From positions 3,100,001 through 3,164,000 of the forward strand of contig OY970234.1 of assembly GCA_963714125.1 (NCBI GenBank): 64,000 nucleotides of DNA. Reading direction: 5' to 3'. The DNA is from CAWCAW01 sp963714125. GTDB lineage: Bacteria > Actinomycetota > Acidimicrobiia > Acidimicrobiales > UBA8190. This document shows positions 37,785-47,181 of the stretch, one piece after another. The notes beneath the pieces were generated by a model that was not told the DNA's origin, ran no database searches, and saw nothing but the letters and a program-made list of their open reading frames with translations. Position numbers and translations under genes: made by a program. Each line of letters starts with the position of its first letter. Position 1 is the first letter of the stretch.

Positions 37785-38954
37785 ATGTTCGATCCGTTGA
37801 CCGCCGATTTCAACTCTGACGAGTTAGGTCGTCTCCGACGTGAGAAACCGGTGAGCCGCACCCCATCCGGGGCCTGGTTCCTGGCCCGCTTCGATGACGT
37901 GCTCGCTGCAACCAAGGACCCCGACACGTACCTCGCCAGCTTTCGCGAACCCGGAGTTGTGGTTCCCGAGCAAGAGCAGTTGGTAAACGAGATTCCGAGG
38001 CCACGCCACGGACACATCCGTCGCATCATCAACTCGGCCATTGCCGCTCATCGCGTGGGCAGGATCGAACCTTTCTGCCGGGATCTGTGTCAGCAGTTGC
38101 TCGACGGCATTTTGGCGAAAGTGGGCCCGTCGGATCTCGTGGCCGAATACGTCATGCCGGTGCCCAATAACGTGATCGCACAACTATTGGGTGCACCGCA
38201 AGAGGACTTTCTGCTCTGGGCGGGCTGGTCGGACGATGTCGTCCAGGGCACCTACCCGACCGCCAACCGCAACGAGCGAGGGGAGGGCCTCGCGGGCGCC
38301 CACCCCGAGTTTGTGACCTATGTAGACGCCCTTATCGCCGCCCGACGTGCCGAACCACGTGACGACTTCATCACCCGCCTCATCAGCACCGAAGTGGAAG
38401 GCCGTCGCTTGAGCGATGTCGAGGCGCGCACCCAGCTTGTCTTTCTTTTCATCTCCGGAAACGAGACCACCCGTCATCTCATCGCCAACGTCTTGTGGAC
38501 ATTGGCCAATGATCGCGACCTGTTCGAGCGATTGCGCGCCGATCGTCGACTCGTTCCCACCGCTGTCGAGGAGTCTTTACGCCACGACCCCCCTATCAGG
38601 TTTCTCATGCGTAATTGCACTGCCGCCACCGAGCTTCACGGCCACCAACTCTGCCCTCAAGACAAAGTCGCCTTTGGGGTGGCGTCGGCGAACCGAGACG
38701 AGTCACATTTCGAAGATGCGGACCGCTTTCGCATCGATCGCCCCGATCCCCGCGGCCACCTCGCCTTCGGAGGAGGCCCCCATGTGTGCCCTGGGGCCAG
38801 CTTGGCTCGACTCGAGGCTCGAGTCGCCGTGGAGGTGTTCCTCGACAACGTCGCCTCAGTGAGCCCTCTCCATCCAGGAAAGTACGACCCGGTTGTGGTG
38901 ATGTGGGCTCACGGCCCCCAAGCCCTCCATGTGGAACTGACTCGGTCCGACTAG
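37785..38954 (+). CDS. Cytochrome P450 monooxygenase
   Basis: 389 residues, soluble bacterial P450. I-helix motif SGNETT near 224-229 (Asn-Glu in place of the more usual His-Asp/Glu), ExxR in VEESLR, and heme loop FGGGPHVCPG with Cys335 as ligand. Distinct from the P450 at 12268. No ferredoxin or reductase gene adjoins it. A hairpin follows the stop directly. Confidence 0.92.
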   Translation: MFDPLTADFNSDELGRLRREKPVSRTPSGAWFLARFDDVLAATKDPDTYLASFREPGVVVPEQEQLVNEIPRPRHGHIRRIINSAIAAHRVGRIEPFCRDLCQQLLDGILAKVGPSDLVAEYVMPVPNNVIAQLLGAPQEDFLLWAGWSDDVVQGTYPTANRNERGEGLAGAHPEFVTYVDALIAARRAEPRDDFITRLISTEVEGRRLSDVEARTQLVFLFISGNETTRHLIANVLWTLANDRDLFERLRADRRLVPTAVEESLRHDPPIRFLMRNCTAATELHGHQLCPQDKVAFGVASANRDESHFEDADRFRIDRPDPRGHLAFGGGPHVCPGASLARLEARVAVEVFLDNVASVSPLHPGKYDPVVVMWAHGPQALHVELTRSD

Positions 38955-38958
38955 ACGC

Positions 38959-38977
38959 GCGCACCGAAACGGTGCGC
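38959..38977 (+). terminator. Hairpin terminator after the second P450 gene
   Basis: GCGCACCG (38959-38966) and CGGTGCGC (38970-38977) form a perfect 8-bp stem with an AAA loop, starting 4 bases after the TAG. It lies between convergent genes and may work in both directions. Confidence 0.65.
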
Positions 38978-39082
38978 TCCGTGACGATCCCAGAGAAGCG
39001 TCAATCGGACCCAGTTGGTCCGGACCCGTGTCACCCGTGGGGCACCTAACTGTTGCAACGTCTGTATCGCGTGGTGGTGCCC

Positions 39083-41233
39083 TCACCCGATACCTGTGCC
39101 GCTCCCGGGCGCCCACTTGATCACGTGATTACCGGCCCCGAGATCCGTGATTAAGAGGCGGCTGTCGGCCGCGTCCCAGCGGACGTGGGCTGCGAGTGCA
39201 CCATTCGTCCACACTCGTTTCCCGTCGACCTCGACAATCCCGCGCTCCGGGGTCGGAAGCGCCACCTCGCCGCTGGTCCCGTTCGGAGCGGACACCACCA
39301 TCGTGTAGCTACGGTGGGCGCCGGCGATGCCCTCCCATCGCCACCACGCCGACAAGGGGCCTTCGGGCGTGGGCACCCGACCTTGAGCCCAGGTGAGAGT
39401 TCCTCCGTGGGGTTCGATCCTCCAGGACTGGAAGCCGGGGCTGATCGGCTCGATTCCCAGCACATATTGCTGCAATAGGGCGCCGACACCTGATGCCCAC
39501 CGATGTATCACGGTGTCATGCTCGGATCCGAGTTGGTAGGCGGGCGTCCCGTCGTAGCGCGACCCCTCGTAGAAAGTCGAGGGCCCCAACCGCAACATCG
39601 TCCCCCACGCACGATCGATCAGGTCGATGCCGGCCGCGTCCTCATCAGCCGTGAAGTCGGCCTGCACCTCAAAGGCCTCCGCCCACGGGACCAAGCTGTA
39701 GTTGTAGTTGTACTGCTTGCTGAAATCGTCAGGGTTGGAGCCCATACCCCAGTCCCAGCCCCACTGTGTGTAAGGAGCACTCCAGTCCGCCTGGTCGAAA
39801 TCCGTGTCTTGGGGAAGAAACGGGCGGTCGAAGTCGGCCGAGCCCGCGGGGTTGGTCGCAGACCACGTCTTCGTCGTGGAGTTGTAGATCCGGTCGTTGT
39901 GGCCGTGCAGGTAAGCCAAGATACGTTTCGCCTGTTGCGTCGTCGCCAAGCCGTACATGACAGCCATTGAGTTCCCCGCCTCATCGACGTGGGTTGAACC
40001 TACGAAGTCGACAAAGGCACCCTGGACGGGGTCCCACAGATAACGGTTCACCGCCTCCTTGAGCGCTTGCGCCTTCTGACGAAACGCGGCTGCAGTGGTC
40101 GGATCATCTCGCATATCGGCAAGATCGGCCATGCCCAAGAAGCCCGCGTAGTCCCAGAGCTGGTTTTCCAGAGCCTGATCGCTGGCTTTGGCCGGATTTG
40201 CCGGGCTCGGCGGCACGGGGAGGATATTCGTGCGGTAGAGCCCGCTGCGCTCTTTGAGTGCCGAGACCTCCGACGCCTCATGGCGTAACAGGCTCGAATA
40301 AAAGGTTGTCAAGATGGCAGGGTCTGCATAGAACGTGTAGAGGGCGGCGAGGTCGCGCTCGGTGAAGCCGTTCTGGTCGGGGACGTCATCGGAACTGGAA
40401 ACAACGAACCTTCCTGGACCAATCTGGGCCGCTTCATACGAACGCATGGCCACAGGAAGGGCGAGCTGACCAAACGCGTAATAGGCAGTGTCGTCGGCTG
40501 ATGAGTCGTACCACAGCCACAATGAGCGATCACGTTCCGGGCTGTCATAGAACTCATACCCGACCCCCGGTGACGTGGTCATCATCGACAATTGCATTGT
40601 CGATGCCGCCGAGTACCAGATCCGGGTGAGCGCGGGGTCCGACGCCAGAAACGCGCCAGGCATCTTGCCGCTGGGGACCGCAAGTGTCGCCGGCGGAATA
40701 CTCGGATCCGACTCGAAGCGAAATCCAACGATGCTGATCCGTACGTGTGCCGGAAGCTGCACGTACCTCGCCGCGTACCACTCGCCGTTGGCGAGCGTCA
40801 GCTCGCCGGTCTCGCCCGGGTTGATCGTGCGGGAGAAGCCCGGGAAATCGCTGACTGGGTCGGCGGTGGCCCCCGGTCGAGTGTACGTACCGGCCACCAC
40901 GTGACCGAAGTCGACGATGGTCGGGCTCCCGAACGTGACCGTCTTGCGGTTCCTCAGGTCGGCAATGATCGAGCTCGAGTTGGGCAGAGGCTTTCCGGCC
41001 GAGTCGACGACGGCGACCGGAGTCACGAGCCTGCCCGTCACCTCCGAGAGCGAGGTTTGGTCGATGAAGTGGCTCTCGGTCAGGCCCGCTACTCGTGCCG
41101 GTGATTCCGGCAGTGCGATCGACGGCGATCCGCGTGTGGCCAGAATCCCTGCCACCAAAGCGATGACCAGCCCGACCAGGACCAAGCCAAGCACTCCTCG
41201 GCGGCGGCGGGTAGGAGGGCGCACGTGAGTCAT
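39083..41233 (-). CDS. Membrane-anchored alpha-L-rhamnosidase-like (six-hairpin) glycosidase
   Basis: 716 residues from the ATG at 41233; an in-frame TTG at 41251 is less likely. Basic N-terminus, then one membrane segment (about 13-32), so the enzyme faces outside. The (alpha/alpha)6 region carries YEFYDSPERDRSLW, resembling the GH78 acid motif. The end (HRWASGVGALLQQYVLGIEP, SPGFQSWRIEP and a beta-sandwich) matches rhamnosidase-type proteins. The substrate is probably a rhamnose-containing or similar glycan, by family. It is the last gene after GntR-ABC, with a 32-base gap. Confidence 0.75.
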   Translation of the reverse strand: MTHVRPPTRRRRGVLGLVLVGLVIALVAGILATRGSPSIALPESPARVAGLTESHFIDQTSLSEVTGRLVTPVAVVDSAGKPLPNSSSIIADLRNRKTVTFGSPTIVDFGHVVAGTYTRPGATADPVSDFPGFSRTINPGETGELTLANGEWYAARYVQLPAHVRISIVGFRFESDPSIPPATLAVPSGKMPGAFLASDPALTRIWYSAASTMQLSMMTTSPGVGYEFYDSPERDRSLWLWYDSSADDTAYYAFGQLALPVAMRSYEAAQIGPGRFVVSSSDDVPDQNGFTERDLAALYTFYADPAILTTFYSSLLRHEASEVSALKERSGLYRTNILPVPPSPANPAKASDQALENQLWDYAGFLGMADLADMRDDPTTAAAFRQKAQALKEAVNRYLWDPVQGAFVDFVGSTHVDEAGNSMAVMYGLATTQQAKRILAYLHGHNDRIYNSTTKTWSATNPAGSADFDRPFLPQDTDFDQADWSAPYTQWGWDWGMGSNPDDFSKQYNYNYSLVPWAEAFEVQADFTADEDAAGIDLIDRAWGTMLRLGPSTFYEGSRYDGTPAYQLGSEHDTVIHRWASGVGALLQQYVLGIEPISPGFQSWRIEPHGGTLTWAQGRVPTPEGPLSAWWRWEGIAGAHRSYTMVVSAPNGTSGEVALPTPERGIVEVDGKRVWTNGALAAHVRWDAADSRLLITDLGAGNHVIKWAPGSGTGIG

Positions 41234-41265
41234 TATGAACGAGCCGCCCAAGGATCGTTATTTGC

Positions 41266-42264
41266 TCACACCGCTCGCCGATGAACCAACCAGACGGCCG
41301 CGCCCATGAGGATCAGGGAGAGCACCAAGAGCCAACCGCCTTCGATCCACTGGAACGGCCAGAAACGGCTGGCCGGCTGGTAGCTCATCCATTGCGTGAA
41401 GCCGTGGTGGAGAAGGTATTGAGTAGGGCCCATATTCGTTTGCCCGAGGGCCGAACCTTTCGCCAGCGATTGGCTGGATCCGTTGATTTGTACGCCGACC
41501 CTCTCCAGCACCTGATTAATGGTGGTTGAGCTGACCGGCTGACCTCCTCGAGTCCACCATTCGCTCATCACCCAGTCGGTATGAGGCAGGTTGGCGTTAC
41601 TGGCGATGAGTGGCGCCTCGTAGTGCCGGCGCAGGAACACCCCGGTGACGACGGCGACGCCGCTCCATGCCGCCAGGGTGGCAAACATGGCAGGAACAGT
41701 CCGACGTAGCAGGATGCCAGCGAGTACACCTATCGAGAAGCCGGCCAACGTCCAGCCCGCGAACGCCACCCCGCGCAGATCGAACGTCGTGGACATAAGC
41801 GGGCTCAAGCCGTACTTCCCGCCAATCTGCGGCGCGTAGCACCAGGAAAACAGGAAGCCCACCCCTCCGGCCAGGACGGCGACCGCCAGCGCGAGCGGCG
41901 CCAGCGTGGCGACGGTCCATCGCTCCCTGCCGAAACCCTGGGTCCAGGTGAACCGGAAGGTGCCGGCCTCCAGCTCCCTGGCCAACACCGGTGCGCCGAC
42001 GAACGCTCCGATCAGTGGCGCGATCACCTGGAACAGAGCCGCGGTCAAGGTCAAGCCGGGTCCTTCCCCAAAGAGGCCGCCCGGGAACTGGGTGCGGATC
42101 TCGTGACCCGTGATCAGCAGGTACACGGCCGCCCCGCCGAGCACCACGACGACACCGGTCAACGTGAGCCGGTACTGCCGCCAGATCACCCAGGCCATCT
42201 TGCGCCACGGCACGGGTCGGTAAGGATCGTGACTCACCGGCGCGGGAATGCTCAATGCAGTCAA
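41266..42264 (-). CDS. ABC transporter permease (ABC-2 type)
   Basis: 332 residues with about six membrane segments and a large extracytoplasmic loop (about 220-290). Residues ARELEAGTFRFTWTQGFGRERW resemble the ABC-2/YtrC-like permease loop. The start is TTG, overlapping the ATPase stop (TTGA). Together with the ATPase it forms an exporter of unknown substrate under a YtrA-type regulator, an arrangement often linked to cell-wall antibiotic stress. Confidence 0.82.
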   Translation of the reverse strand: MTALSIPAPVSHDPYRPVPWRKMAWVIWRQYRLTLTGVVVVLGGAAVYLLITGHEIRTQFPGGLFGEGPGLTLTAALFQVIAPLIGAFVGAPVLARELEAGTFRFTWTQGFGRERWTVATLAPLALAVAVLAGGVGFLFSWCYAPQIGGKYGLSPLMSTTFDLRGVAFAGWTLAGFSIGVLAGILLRRTVPAMFATLAAWSGVAVVTGVFLRRHYEAPLIASNANLPHTDWVMSEWWTRGGQPVSSTTINQVLERVGVQINGSSQSLAKGSALGQTNMGPTQYLLHHGFTQWMSYQPASRFWPFQWIEGGWLLVLSLILMGAAVWLVHRRAV

Positions 42265-43178
42265 CGCGCCACCTCCGTCGGTTCGAAACGCCGGGCGCGC
42301 TCCGGTCCGGGTAGGGACGCCGCACCGGGTTCACGCAGATAGGCCAGGGCGAGTTCTTCAAGGCTCACCGGGTGCGCTTCCCAGCCTGCCGGTACCGGGT
42401 CGGTGTTTCCGTTGGTCCTGACCAAAAGCTGCGCCTGTGCCTCGGCGCGTCGCTCATGCACCACGCTGAGGTGTTCGGCGTACCGGTCGGCTTGGCCAGC
42501 TGGGCCGATGAGCAAGCGGTGGCAGGCGAGAAGGTCATCGACCTCGCCAGCCACCTGGACGCTGCCACGCGACAGCAGGATGAAGTAGTCGGCAACCCGC
42601 TCGAGCTCAGGCAGGGTGTGGGAGGACAACACCACCGACACGCCATCATCGGCCATGGCAGTCATCACCGTGGCCATGAAGTCGTGCCGAGCCAGCGGGT
42701 CGAGCGACGCCATCGGCTCGTCCAGCACGAGCAGTCGCGGCCGCCGCCCTAGGGCCAAGCTGAGTGCGAGCTGCGCTTGCTGACCTCCAGACAGCTTGCC
42801 GGCCTTGCGATCCAATGGGATGCCAAGTTCGCTCAGCCGCGCTTGGGTGTAGGTCCGGTCGAAACGCCGGTTCAGATTTCGGGTGAGGTGCAGCAGATCG
42901 GTGACGGACAGGTTCTTATACAAGGGCGTGTCCTGGGCGACAAATGCGACGCCGTCGAGCGCAGGCGGCGACCCGGGCAGTGCACCACCGAGGACGGTGA
43001 CCTTGCCGGAGGTGGGCGCCGTCAGTCCGATCGCCAAGTTGAGAAGTGTGGTCTTGCCCGCCCCATTCGGTCCGACCAGAGCGGCAACGCGCCCATCAGG
43101 CACGGCCAGCGTGCACTCCCGCAGTGCCCAGGTGTTGCGATAGCGCTTGGAGAGACCGGTGGCTTCGATGACGTTCAT
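42261..43178 (-). CDS. ABC transporter ATP-binding protein
   Basis: 305 residues. Walker A GPNGAGKTT near 36-44, signature LSGGQQAQLAL, Walker B LLVLDEP and H-loop SSHTL. The C-terminal 80 residues are a polar extension usual in drug and lantibiotic exporters. The ATG overlaps the GntR stop (ATGA), and its stop overlaps the permease start. Partner of the permease at 41266-42264. Confidence 0.93.
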   Translation of the reverse strand: MNVIEATGLSKRYRNTWALRECTLAVPDGRVAALVGPNGAGKTTLLNLAIGLTAPTSGKVTVLGGALPGSPPALDGVAFVAQDTPLYKNLSVTDLLHLTRNLNRRFDRTYTQARLSELGIPLDRKAGKLSGGQQAQLALSLALGRRPRLLVLDEPMASLDPLARHDFMATVMTAMADDGVSVVLSSHTLPELERVADYFILLSRGSVQVAGEVDDLLACHRLLIGPAGQADRYAEHLSVVHERRAEAQAQLLVRTNGNTDPVPAGWEAHPVSLEELALAYLREPGAASLPGPERARRFEPTEVAR

Positions 43179-43696
43179 GCCACGCCCTCCGTCTCGCCCT
43201 TGGCCACGCCACGTCGATCACCCGAGCCGCCGCCGCACTCATGAAAATCGCGAAGCACGCTGGTGAACAGCGCCACGATTCCGTCCTCGTCCAGCCCCGC
43301 CGTGCCTGCGCTGGCCAGCCAGCTAAGGAGAGAACGACGAAGTCCGGTCAGCTCTGGGAGTGCCACCTGGCTCAGGGTGGCCTCGATGAAGGTGCCTTGC
43401 CCCGGTCTGCCTGCGGTGAGGCCTTTGGTCTCCAGTTCGCGGTAGGCCTTGAGCACCGTGTTGGGGTTGATGGCCAAGGAGGCGACGACGTCCCTGACCT
43501 TGGGCAGCTGGTCACCGGGCTCGAGGTAACCGAGGCGCAGTGCGTGCTCGACCTGATGCACAAGCTGGAGGTAAGTGGGGACTCCAGAGGTCGGGTCGAG
43601 CCGGAACTCAATCGGCGACGCGGCACCCTGGGACCCGGCCGCTGTCCTGGCCTCACTGCTGTCTACTGGGCCGCTGCCACCTTTATCTATCGTCAT
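43175..43696 (-). CDS. GntR-family (YtrA-type) transcriptional regulator
   Basis: 173 residues. Winged HTH with YLQLVHQVEHALRLGYLEPG and VVASLAINPNTVLKAYRELE, then a short C-terminal effector region of about 60 residues, as in the YtrA subfamily. By family it should repress its own ABC exporter operon. The transcript appears leaderless: the -10 element ends 6 bases before the ATG. A short inverted repeat (CTAT..ATAG, 43687-43698) covers the start codon and could be part of the operator. Confidence 0.9.
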   Translation of the reverse strand: MTIDKGGSGPVDSSEARTAAGSQGAASPIEFRLDPTSGVPTYLQLVHQVEHALRLGYLEPGDQLPKVRDVVASLAINPNTVLKAYRELETKGLTAGRPGQGTFIEATLSQVALPELTGLRRSLLSWLASAGTAGLDEDGIVALFTSVLRDFHECGGGSGDRRGVAKGETEGVA

Positions 43697-43702
43697 AGAA
43701 CA

Positions 43703-43730
43703 AGGATACAGACAACGGGGAAGCTGTCAA
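43703..43730 (-). promoter_or_regulatory. Promoter of the GntR-ABC-glycosidase operon (leaderless)
   Basis: On the minus strand TTGACA (43730-43725) is a perfect -35, and TATCCT (43708-43703) matches the -10 at four of six bases, with a 16-base spacer. The ATG begins 7 bases after the -10, where transcription would start, so no leader or ribosome-binding site fits. Confidence 0.72.
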
Positions 43731-43940
43731 GGAGGGGCCGCTCTCGGTTTCCCCCCATCGCAACCACGGCGCGGTATTCGCTGGTCTGAAGGCTGGCGAG
43801 TCCGGCCTGGTCTGACGTGGCTCACAAAAACCGGAGACGAGAGGATGATGCCGATCGGTCCGATCCGGGTGTCGATCCACTCCGACGCAGGGAGAAGCTG
43901 TCGTCTCGCGCCCTAGGCGACTGATGTTAGAAAAACGTCA

Positions 43941-44429
43941 ATGGCGAAGGTAGCGACACGGCTCGTTTTGATCTGTGGTCTTCCCGCCTCGGGTAAGTCA
44001 ACACTCGCCCGTCAATTGGCATCCACAATCCCGGCTGTCAGGCTGGACAAGGACGGATGGACAACGCAACTGGGTGCCGACGTTTGGGATGCAGACTTCC
44101 GATCGCGTCTCGAACGTCAGCTATGGGTGCATTCCCAAGATCTGCTCGCCCACGGCCAGAGCGTAATTTTGGAGTGGGGCCACTGGGCACGAGATGAACG
44201 GGATGAGAAACGACTCGGTGCGCGAGCCTTGGGAGTAGGAGTTGAACTGCATTACCTCGATGCCCCCCTGGAGGAGTTAATTAAGCGAGCCGAACGTCGC
44301 AACACATCGGGCGAGTGGACGGCTTCCCCAATAACACGGGCGCACTTCCAAGAGTGGGTGACGATGTTTCAACCCCCTGACGAGGAGGAGGTCCTTCTGT
44401 TTGACACGCCCATGTTGTACCGGACGTGA
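43941..44429 (+). CDS. P-loop kinase-like ATPase (zeta-toxin/CPT-like fold)
   Basis: 162 residues. Walker A GLPASGKST near 13-21, an Asp in the VRLDKDGW segment, ILEWGHWARDERDEKR and a lid-like LIKRAERRN segment fit small AAA_33-type kinases that phosphorylate small molecules. The substrate is unknown and no antitoxin partner adjoins it, so a toxin role is not supported. Its GC looks lower than that of its neighbours. ATG at 43941 without a clear ribosome-binding site. Confidence 0.8.
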   Translation: MAKVATRLVLICGLPASGKSTLARQLASTIPAVRLDKDGWTTQLGADVWDADFRSRLERQLWVHSQDLLAHGQSVILEWGHWARDERDEKRLGARALGVGVELHYLDAPLEELIKRAERRNTSGEWTASPITRAHFQEWVTMFQPPDEEEVLLFDTPMLYRT

Positions 44430-44641
44430 CGGACATCGCACTTGTCCAACGATAGGTGCCGTGGCGCGCTGATTCGGAACCGGAACTCCCCTGCCAGAAC
44501 CCGGCGATCACCGGACCTTGTCGACGAAAGCCATCGACCTGGCCGCCACGATCCGTAGGGAACACTGCATGTACGAGGGCGTCGAATCTTGATCACAATG
44601 GCCGTGTCCACAACCAGAATAAGTAGGACCGAGGAGGACGG

Positions 44642-45157
44642 ATGGTTGAACGGGAGCCGACGACCGAGCTGTGTGTCTTCAGTAGTCCAGATGCAGTTGC
44701 CACTGCGTGGCAGGAGGCTCGTGGTGCCTTAAGCGACGCCGAATTATATTGGTTGTCCACGGTAAAACCGGACGGACAGCCACACGTGACTCCGCTCTTG
44801 GGAGTTTGGCTCCACGGGGCGTTGTACTTCTGCACTGGTCCCGACGAACGTAAGGCCAAAAACCTCGCTCAGAACCAGGGTTGCGTTCTTACGACGGGCC
44901 GCAATGACCTTAAAGGTCTGGACATCGTCGTGGAGGGTAAAGCTCTCCTTGTCGACGACGAGGCCGAGCGCGGCAACGTCGCTGACACCTTTGAATCGAA
45001 ATATGGTTCCCATTTTGCCCCGCCCGACGGAACGTGGGAGGGTCTCGGTGATGCCATTCGGGTGGGAGAGGCTCTGCTGTACCGAGTAAATCCTTCGACG
45101 GCGTTCGGCTTTGGCAAGGGTGGTCCCTACAGCCAGACGCGGTGGAGCTTCTCCTAG
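44642..45157 (+). CDS. Pyridoxamine-5'-phosphate-oxidase-like (split-barrel) flavin- or F420-binding protein
   Basis: 171 residues; ATG with GAGGAGG just upstream. The split-barrel start YWLSTVKPDGQPHVTPLLGVWLHGALYF and the GPDERKAKNLAQNQGCVLTTG cofactor loop are characteristic. Actinobacterial members bind FMN, F420 or heme; the choice cannot be made here. Stand-alone. The 212 bases between it and the kinase gene hold no other gene I can support. Confidence 0.85.
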   Translation: MVEREPTTELCVFSSPDAVATAWQEARGALSDAELYWLSTVKPDGQPHVTPLLGVWLHGALYFCTGPDERKAKNLAQNQGCVLTTGRNDLKGLDIVVEGKALLVDDEAERGNVADTFESKYGSHFAPPDGTWEGLGDAIRVGEALLYRVNPSTAFGFGKGGPYSQTRWSFS

Positions 45158-45391
45158 GTTTCTCGAGCGTCGTTGCCATCCGCCGTGAGGTGAACCGAAA
45201 TCGCCAGGATCGTTGCCCGGCTCAATGGCGCCATCGGTGCCTCTGAGCGGCTCTCGGTAATCGATAACTGACACAGGGCCTCACCGACGTCACCAGGGCT
45301 GGCTCGGCTCAGGAAGTGGGTGCAGATCCCAGCTACGCTACGGCTGGCCGCCATGGCGGTTCCAAACCCCACCCAAATGAAGGAGGGGTAC

Positions 45392-46180
45392 GTGAGCCCA
45401 ATTCTCGATCAGACACATCGTCGCCTCATTCCAGCGTGGCGCAACGTTCGCAGGCTGTTCGCCCCGGCGTTGCTGGCGGTAACCGCCTTGACGGTTGTGG
45501 CTAATGTGCCGGCGGGTGCCAATGTCCCCAGGATCACAAAACCCGGAGCTCCTACGGCGGTCATGGCATCCGCCATCAGCGGAGGTGCGGCAGTGTCGTG
45601 GACGGCACCGATTTCTGACGGCGGTTCGCCCATCACTGGCTACACCGTGACCGCCTCGAACGGTGGCGAGTCGTGTACGACCACTGGGGCCACCATGTGC
45701 ACCGTCACCGGACTCATCAATGGACGTCGCTATGAGATCAAAGTTCGAGCATCGAACCTCAAAGGCGAGGGCCATGCCTCGGCTCGAGTCCGATTGGCGC
45801 TGCTTCCGGACGTGACTTTTCTGTCCACGGGTGAACTCTTTTCTGGGCAGATTTCCGTGCCTGTTACGTTGAGTCAATCCTCATCGAGGACAATTCAGGT
45901 CGACTTTGCGACTTCCAACGGCCCCAGCGGCGGGACCTATGACACGTATTTCATCGGTGACGCCGCCGCCTTCAGCCCGAGCTCGGGCACCATCACGTTT
46001 GCCCCCGGGCACATCACCGCAGCAATCTTGCTAGCCGTCACGAACTCCAATCCTGGTGGCTGTCCCATTGGTATCCCCGCGAGCCACTGTTTCCCGGGAC
46101 TCACCGTTACCCTCACCGGCCCGGTGAACGCTCAGCTCGGTGGGATGCCGTCCATAAACGTGGGCTATGACGGCAGTTAG
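45392..46180 (+). CDS. Secreted protein with Fn3 and Calx-beta-like domains
   Basis: 262 residues from the GTG at 45392, chosen because AGGAGG lies 5 bases upstream. A signal peptide ends near VPAGA. An Fn3 domain follows (PGAPTAVMASAISGGAAVSWTAP to KVRASNLKGEG), then a beta domain with VTFLSTGELFSGQISVPVTL like Calx-beta, ending with two Cys (GGCPIGIPASHCFPG). No anchor or enzyme motif; probably adhesive or matrix-associated. Convergent with the methyltransferase gene. Confidence 0.75.
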   Translation: MSPILDQTHRRLIPAWRNVRRLFAPALLAVTALTVVANVPAGANVPRITKPGAPTAVMASAISGGAAVSWTAPISDGGSPITGYTVTASNGGESCTTTGATMCTVTGLINGRRYEIKVRASNLKGEGHASARVRLALLPDVTFLSTGELFSGQISVPVTLSQSSSRTIQVDFATSNGPSGGTYDTYFIGDAAAFSPSSGTITFAPGHITAAILLAVTNSNPGGCPIGIPASHCFPGLTVTLTGPVNAQLGGMPSINVGYDGS

Positions 46181-46209
46181 ATGAATAGCACTCTGGCCGA
46201 GCCGAGGTG

Positions 46210-47052
46210 CTAGTTGCGGGCAGTGACCATCCACGCGCTCGCCTCACACGGCACACCGACATCAGGCTTGTAGCGTTCTGCGAGGGACAAGCGGACGGCC
46301 TCGACCACCTCATCGTGAGCGTCGGCCCCCGCTAAACCAATCAGACCTCGGGCCATCCCCATGCCGAGGAGGAACTCCATCGACTGGTCGACCGTGCCGC
46401 TCCCGCCGATGAGGATGTTCGGTGCAAGGGACTCCAACGCCACCTCGATGAACCCTGCCGATTCGAGTAACGCTGTCGTCTCATCCTTGTCCATGAGCGC
46501 GAACATCCCGGGGCCCCTTGATAGGCCACCAAAATCGGGAATCTCGACGAGCTTCGCCACCTCCCTGGCGATGAGGGTGAGCCATTCGTTCCTGATGAGG
46601 CCCTGCCAGCTCACGAACGCGAGCCGGCCACCGGGGGCAATCGAGTGACGCAAGTTCGAGAATGCCCCTACCGGATCATCGAAGAACATGAGCCCGAACT
46701 GGCTGATCACGAGGTCGAACGAACCTGGGACGAAAGCGTGGGTCTGGGCATCGGCGACGACGAACTCGACGTTGTGGATCTGCGCTTTGTTCGCCCGCTC
46801 GGACGCGACCTCGGTCAGCGGTGCGGAGATATCCACGCCGACCACCGAATCGGCCATTCGAGCTGCCGCCAGGGTGAGGGCGCCGCACCCGCACCCCACG
46901 TCGAGCACGGCGTGAAGCGGTGTCAGCCGGACCTGGGCAAGCAGCGCCTCGGTGAAGGGGGCTAGCTGGCGGTCGTATCGATCAGCGTGGGCGACGTAGT
47001 GCACTGACTCGCCCCCATTCCAAGCTTCGAACTGCGCCTTGTTGGGTCCCAT
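46210..47052 (-). CDS. Class I SAM-dependent methyltransferase
   Basis: 280 residues from the ATG at 47052, with GAGG about 8 bases upstream; an ATG at 47082 lacks such spacing. SAM motif I is VLDVGCGCGALTLAAA, motif II VVGVDIS, and the post-motif region ISQFGLMFFDDP matches UbiE/Methyltransf_11-type enzymes. Substrate unknown. It follows the DUF3237-SDR pair on the same strand after 129 bases. Confidence 0.86.
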   Translation of the reverse strand: MGPNKAQFEAWNGGESVHYVAHADRYDRQLAPFTEALLAQVRLTPLHAVLDVGCGCGALTLAAARMADSVVGVDISAPLTEVASERANKAQIHNVEFVVADAQTHAFVPGSFDLVISQFGLMFFDDPVGAFSNLRHSIAPGGRLAFVSWQGLIRNEWLTLIAREVAKLVEIPDFGGLSRGPGMFALMDKDETTALLESAGFIEVALESLAPNILIGGSGTVDQSMEFLLGMGMARGLIGLAGADAHDEVVEAVRLSLAERYKPDVGVPCEASAWMVTARN

Positions 47053-47181
47053 GTTGGTCCTCGGGTTGAGTCGGGAAGTCATCCTGACACGACCAGTCGG
47101 AGCTTTGCGGATTCGGCCGCCGTGGTGCTCTGGTGCCGCTTGCCCCGTCTGGCCTGCCCGACAGCTGAACCGGTCGGCGGG

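Noticed and set aside
43941..44429. Zeta-type toxin of a toxin-antitoxin pair
   Set aside because: The P-loop kinase fold fits, but no small antitoxin gene adjoins it, so only a generic kinase is supported.
45348..45359. CCGCCATGGCGG palindrome as an operator
   Set aside because: A 12-bp GC-rich palindrome is expected often in such DNA, and this one lies close to a ribosome-binding site with no other support.
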